A model generated the notes under the pieces. It searched no databases. It was not told where the DNA came from and saw nothing but the letters and a program-made list of their open reading frames with translations. Below, piece after piece: positions 11,340 through 13,998 of a stretch of DNA of 13,998 bases. The stretch lies in the NCBI GenBank assembly GCA_050015895.1, contig JBEKAN010000070.1, forward strand, positions 1-13,998, given 5' to 3'. The first letter of the stretch is position 1. Each line of letters starts with the position of its first letter. This stretch comes from JBEKOF01 sp050015895. GTDB taxonomy: Bacteria; Verrucomicrobiota; Verrucomicrobiia; Limisphaerales; Palsa-1400. The translations under genes and the position numbers were made by a program.

Positions 11340-13998
11340 ATGAGCAGTCTCTCATCGCAAAAATGTCCGCTGTGCGGCGCGCCGCTGTCGGACAACGCCC
11401 CCGCCGGACTGTGCCCCAATTGTCTCATGGCGCTGAACCTCAAGACGCAGACCGTTTTCACCGGCGACTCTCCCGCCGCCCACCCCCCTCTGCCGCCCGA
11501 AGAGATCGCCCCGCTTTTTCCACAACTCGAAATCCTCGAATGCCTCGGACGCGGCGGCATGGGGGTGGTCTATAAGGCGCGCCAGAAAACCTTGAACCGT
11601 CTCGCCGCGCTCAAGCTGCTGGCGCCGGAGCGGGCGGGGGACGCCACTTTCGCCGCGCGGTTCACGCGCGAGGCGCAGGCGCTGGCCGCGTTGAGCCATC
11701 CCAACATCGTCACCATTTACGATTTCGGGCGGGCCGGCGGATTTTATTTTCTGCTCATGGAATTTGTGGACGGGGTGAACCTGCGGCAGCTTTTGCGCGC
11801 TCGCAAGTTCACGCCGGAGGAGGCCCTGGCCGTCGTGCCTCCTCTCTGCGACGCCCTGCAATTCGCCCACGACCGCGGCATTGTCCACCGCGACATCAAG
11901 CCGGAGAACCTTCTGCTTAACAAGCAGGGCCGCGTGAAAGTCGCCGATTTCGGCATCGCCAAAATGCTTGGGGGCGGGGACGGCGGGGCGGGTCCCGGAC
12001 TGTCGGGGCCCGCCGTCGCCAGTGCCGAAACCACCACGCAAAGCACCGTCGGCACGCCGGGCTACAGCGCGCCCGAGCAGAAGAGCGATCCGCAGCGCGT
12101 GGACAGCCGCGCCGACATTTATTCGCTGGGCGTGGTCTTTTACGAAATGCTCACCGGCGAGCTGCCCGGCAAACGCCTCGAACCGCCGTCCAAAAAAGTG
12201 CAAATTGACGTGCGTCTGGACGAAGTGGTCCTGCGCGCGTTGGAGAAAACTCCCGAACTGCGCTGGCAAACCGCGGCGCAGATGCGGAAGCGGGTGGAGA
12301 CGATTGCGTGTACTTCCAGCGACCCCTCGCCTCCGAACGAGAAAGTTTCCACACCAGAGAGCCAACCGCGCTGCTCGCGCCTGGCGATTGCGGGGGCCTG
12401 TTGTTCCCTGCTGTTCTTGGTCACCATGCTGATGCCTTCCGTGCTTGAGTTTTTCGTTGGCGCGCACATTTGGACAACGTGGTCCTCTCACACGTGGCGG
12501 TTGTTGGACTTCATGCTTCAGCCGGTGGCTCTGGCGTCGGGTTTGGCCATGACGCTGCTCGGATGGAGAGCCGTCTCGCAAATCGTCCACTCGGCCGGCA
12601 GGATTCGCGGGCTGGGTCTGGCTGTGTACGCCGGGTTGTGTTGCCCGCTCTTCGTGCTGGATTCGTTGATTCTAAATGCTCCATTTGCTTTCAGGGGGAT
12701 GACTCTGTTCGGCGTGGCTGTCACCTGGATTGCCGTCCTCGCTTTTGATTTTCTTGTTGTCTGGTCCGTCTGGCGGGCTGTCAATAAAAGACTTGATTCC
12801 GGTCTGACGGTCCCTCCCCCGCCTCCAGGCCGGATCCGCCCCGTTTCTGTGTTGGGGATTGTCCTGGCTTTGGGAATAGTGTTCCTCGGCCTCGACAGCA
12901 CCGTTGCCTTCCTCCGTGTGCGGGATGAAAATGCCAGAAAGCGGAATCCGGCCGACTGGCCGGACATTCTTCAGACGCTTCCAACCGCTGCTGTGATCCA
13001 GGCTGGCTTGGACAAGCCGGCACAAGCCCCATGGCCCTGGATGGAACTCCAAAATCGCGCGAAAGCAGGCCGGCTCAGCACGAACGAGGCCGACAAAATC
13101 GTGGACGAACTCGCCGCGTGGATGCGGCGGGATTATCCCCACGGCTACGACCAGCCATTGAATTGGCTCGGCAATTTGCTGGATGAGTTGAGCCGGGACC
13201 ACCTCGTTGCGGAGAGGAATGCGATGGGGTTCTTGGATGCCTACTACGGCAGTCCGTCCCTCGAAGCACTGCCTCGCGTCCGTGAAGGCGATATCAATCT
13301 CCAACTAACCTGCAAATGGAAGAGCCCTTGGGACGGTGGGCAACACACGTTTGGGTTTGATTTTCTCAATGAGATGCGTTCCATCAGCGTTGACGGCCAG
13401 CTAGTTTTCCCGCATCAACTCTCTCCCCGGCAGTGGGGTTGGCAGCAGTACATGGGCGGTCTGCAATTGTTGAAACTTGCCCCCGGCAAACACATCGTGA
13501 GATGCGAAGTCGAAAGCGCTTTGGTCCCCGTCGCGGACATGGCGGGATTTGCCAATGACGCGCCCTCCACCGACTGGCCCACGGCCAAGCGCCGCTGGAT
13601 CCGTGTCTGCCAGGCCGATTTGGTGGTCTGTGGCAAGGATGCCGAGATCGTAAGCCTGACAGAAGACCCGGCATTAGATCCGGTGGCCACAGGGGCGTTG
13701 TCAGTCAGGCAGGTCATTATCCGGCGCAAAGGCGCGGGTCTGGCGGCGTTCGTCGCCCTCAACATGATTCCCCAGCGCGGACTGCCCATCAGCGTTGACG
13801 TGACGCTGCGTTTTCCAAAGCAAGACTTCAAGTGTGGCAACTTGTGGGCCGTGCAAGAGCCCGGGGGCAACACCAACAATAGAACGGACAATGGATTGTC
13901 GCTCACCGCCGACATTGGACCCTTGGGCCCGCAAATCAAGGATGTCGAAATCCTGCTCACGCCCAACCCCAAGGCGATCGAGTCCCATCCCGGCATTG
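11340..13998 (+). CDS. Membrane Ser/Thr protein kinase with zinc ribbon (3' end beyond window)
   Basis: The frame is open from the ATG at 11340 to the window edge (886 codons, no stop). The order is: zinc ribbon with Cys9, Cys12, Cys25 and Cys28; Hanks-type kinase with glycine loop LGRGGMGVVYKA (69-80), ATP lysine Lys92, HRDIKPEN (catalytic Asp185), DFG (203-205) and APE (244-246), ending near residue 320; a short linker; four probable membrane segments (about 349-370, 388-408, 424-445, 453-478) and a fifth (502-526); then a mostly soluble region of at least 360 residues, with a beta-rich part around 660-720. All kinase catalytic residues are present, so it should be active. It probably relays a membrane or envelope signal to the adjacent sigma factor, 43 bp upstream. 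Third-position GC drops after about 12310, hinting at a kinase joined to a sensor of other origin. No Shine-Dalgarno site precedes the start. Confidence 0.92.
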   Translation, partial: MSSLSSQKCPLCGAPLSDNAPAGLCPNCLMALNLKTQTVFTGDSPAAHPPLPPEEIAPLFPQLEILECLGRGGMGVVYKARQKTLNRLAALKLLAPERAGDATFAARFTREAQALAALSHPNIVTIYDFGRAGGFYFLLMEFVDGVNLRQLLRARKFTPEEALAVVPPLCDALQFAHDRGIVHRDIKPENLLLNKQGRVKVADFGIAKMLGGGDGGAGPGLSGPAVASAETTTQSTVGTPGYSAPEQKSDPQRVDSRADIYSLGVVFYEMLTGELPGKRLEPPSKKVQIDVRLDEVVLRALEKTPELRWQTAAQMRKRVETIACTSSDPSPPNEKVSTPESQPRCSRLAIAGACCSLLFLVTMLMPSVLEFFVGAHIWTTWSSHTWRLLDFMLQPVALASGLAMTLLGWRAVSQIVHSAGRIRGLGLAVYAGLCCPLFVLDSLILNAPFAFRGMTLFGVAVTWIAVLAFDFLVVWSVWRAVNKRLDSGLTVPPPPPGRIRPVSVLGIVLALGIVFLGLDSTVAFLRVRDENARKRNPADWPDILQTLPTAAVIQAGLDKPAQAPWPWMELQNRAKAGRLSTNEADKIVDELAAWMRRDYPHGYDQPLNWLGNLLDELSRDHLVAERNAMGFLDAYYGSPSLEALPRVREGDINLQLTCKWKSPWDGGQHTFGFDFLNEMRSISVDGQLVFPHQLSPRQWGWQQYMGGLQLLKLAPGKHIVRCEVESALVPVADMAGFANDAPSTDWPTAKRRWIRVCQADLVVCGKDAEIVSLTEDPALDPVATGALSVRQVIIRRKGAGLAAFVALNMIPQRGLPISVDVTLRFPKQDFKCGNLWAVQEPGGNTNNRTDNGLSLTADIGPLGPQIKDVEILLTPNPKAIESHPGI

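Noticed and set aside
11352..12590. 412-codon minus-strand frame opposite the kinase
   Set aside because: The opposite strand carries every kinase motif in order; this frame is only its shadow.

Overview
The window reads as ordinary chromosome from a high-GC member of the Verrucomicrobiota, probably the Pedosphaera/Limisphaerales branch. This is inferred from recognition, not from a search. The best clues are the adjacent ECF sigma factor and Ser/Thr kinase, the end of the kinase domain (a 'DVRLDEVVLRALEKTP' stretch I associate with Pedosphaera-type kinases), short palindromic GC-rich repeats at gene boundaries, and few Shine-Dalgarno sites. No rRNA, tRNA, CRISPR array, transposase or phage gene was seen.

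Layout. Positions 2-94 hold the tail of a plus-strand gene. Positions 97-8529 are all minus strand and read right to left: a short Tat-exported GH66-like glycosidase (7483-8529); two tandem thymidylate-kinase-like P-loop proteins, a ROK sugar kinase and a Ppx/GppA phosphatase (7191 down to 3661, three junctions overlapping or nearly so); a beta-CASP metallo-beta-lactamase RNase (1821-3197); acyl carrier protein (1410-1655); and FabF (97-1356). At about 8.6 kb the strand switches through a 137-bp divergent promoter region. Plus-strand genes follow: an FkbM-family methyltransferase and a second SAM methyltransferase joined by an ATGA overlap, then a 396-bp gap with a candidate promoter and two sets of 10-bp-period direct repeats, then an ECF sigma factor (10550-11296) and a large membrane Ser/Thr kinase (11340 to the window edge, unfinished).

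How the genes work together. acpP and fabF form a minimal fatty-acid elongation unit. The two P-loop kinases, the ROK kinase and Ppx look like one translationally coupled operon of phosphoryl-transfer enzymes, whose common pathway I cannot name. The two methyltransferases probably modify surface glycans or a similar metabolite. The sigma factor and kinase probably form a regulatory pair.

Most worth a second look: (1) the paired thymidylate-kinase-like proteins, one with Arg in place of the Walker A Lys; (2) a double-hairpin repeat read in frame inside the N-terminus of Ppx; (3) a strong plus-strand terminator in a gap flanked by minus-strand genes, suggesting an unannotated small RNA; (4) divergent promoters placed so close to their start codons that both mRNAs would be nearly leaderless.
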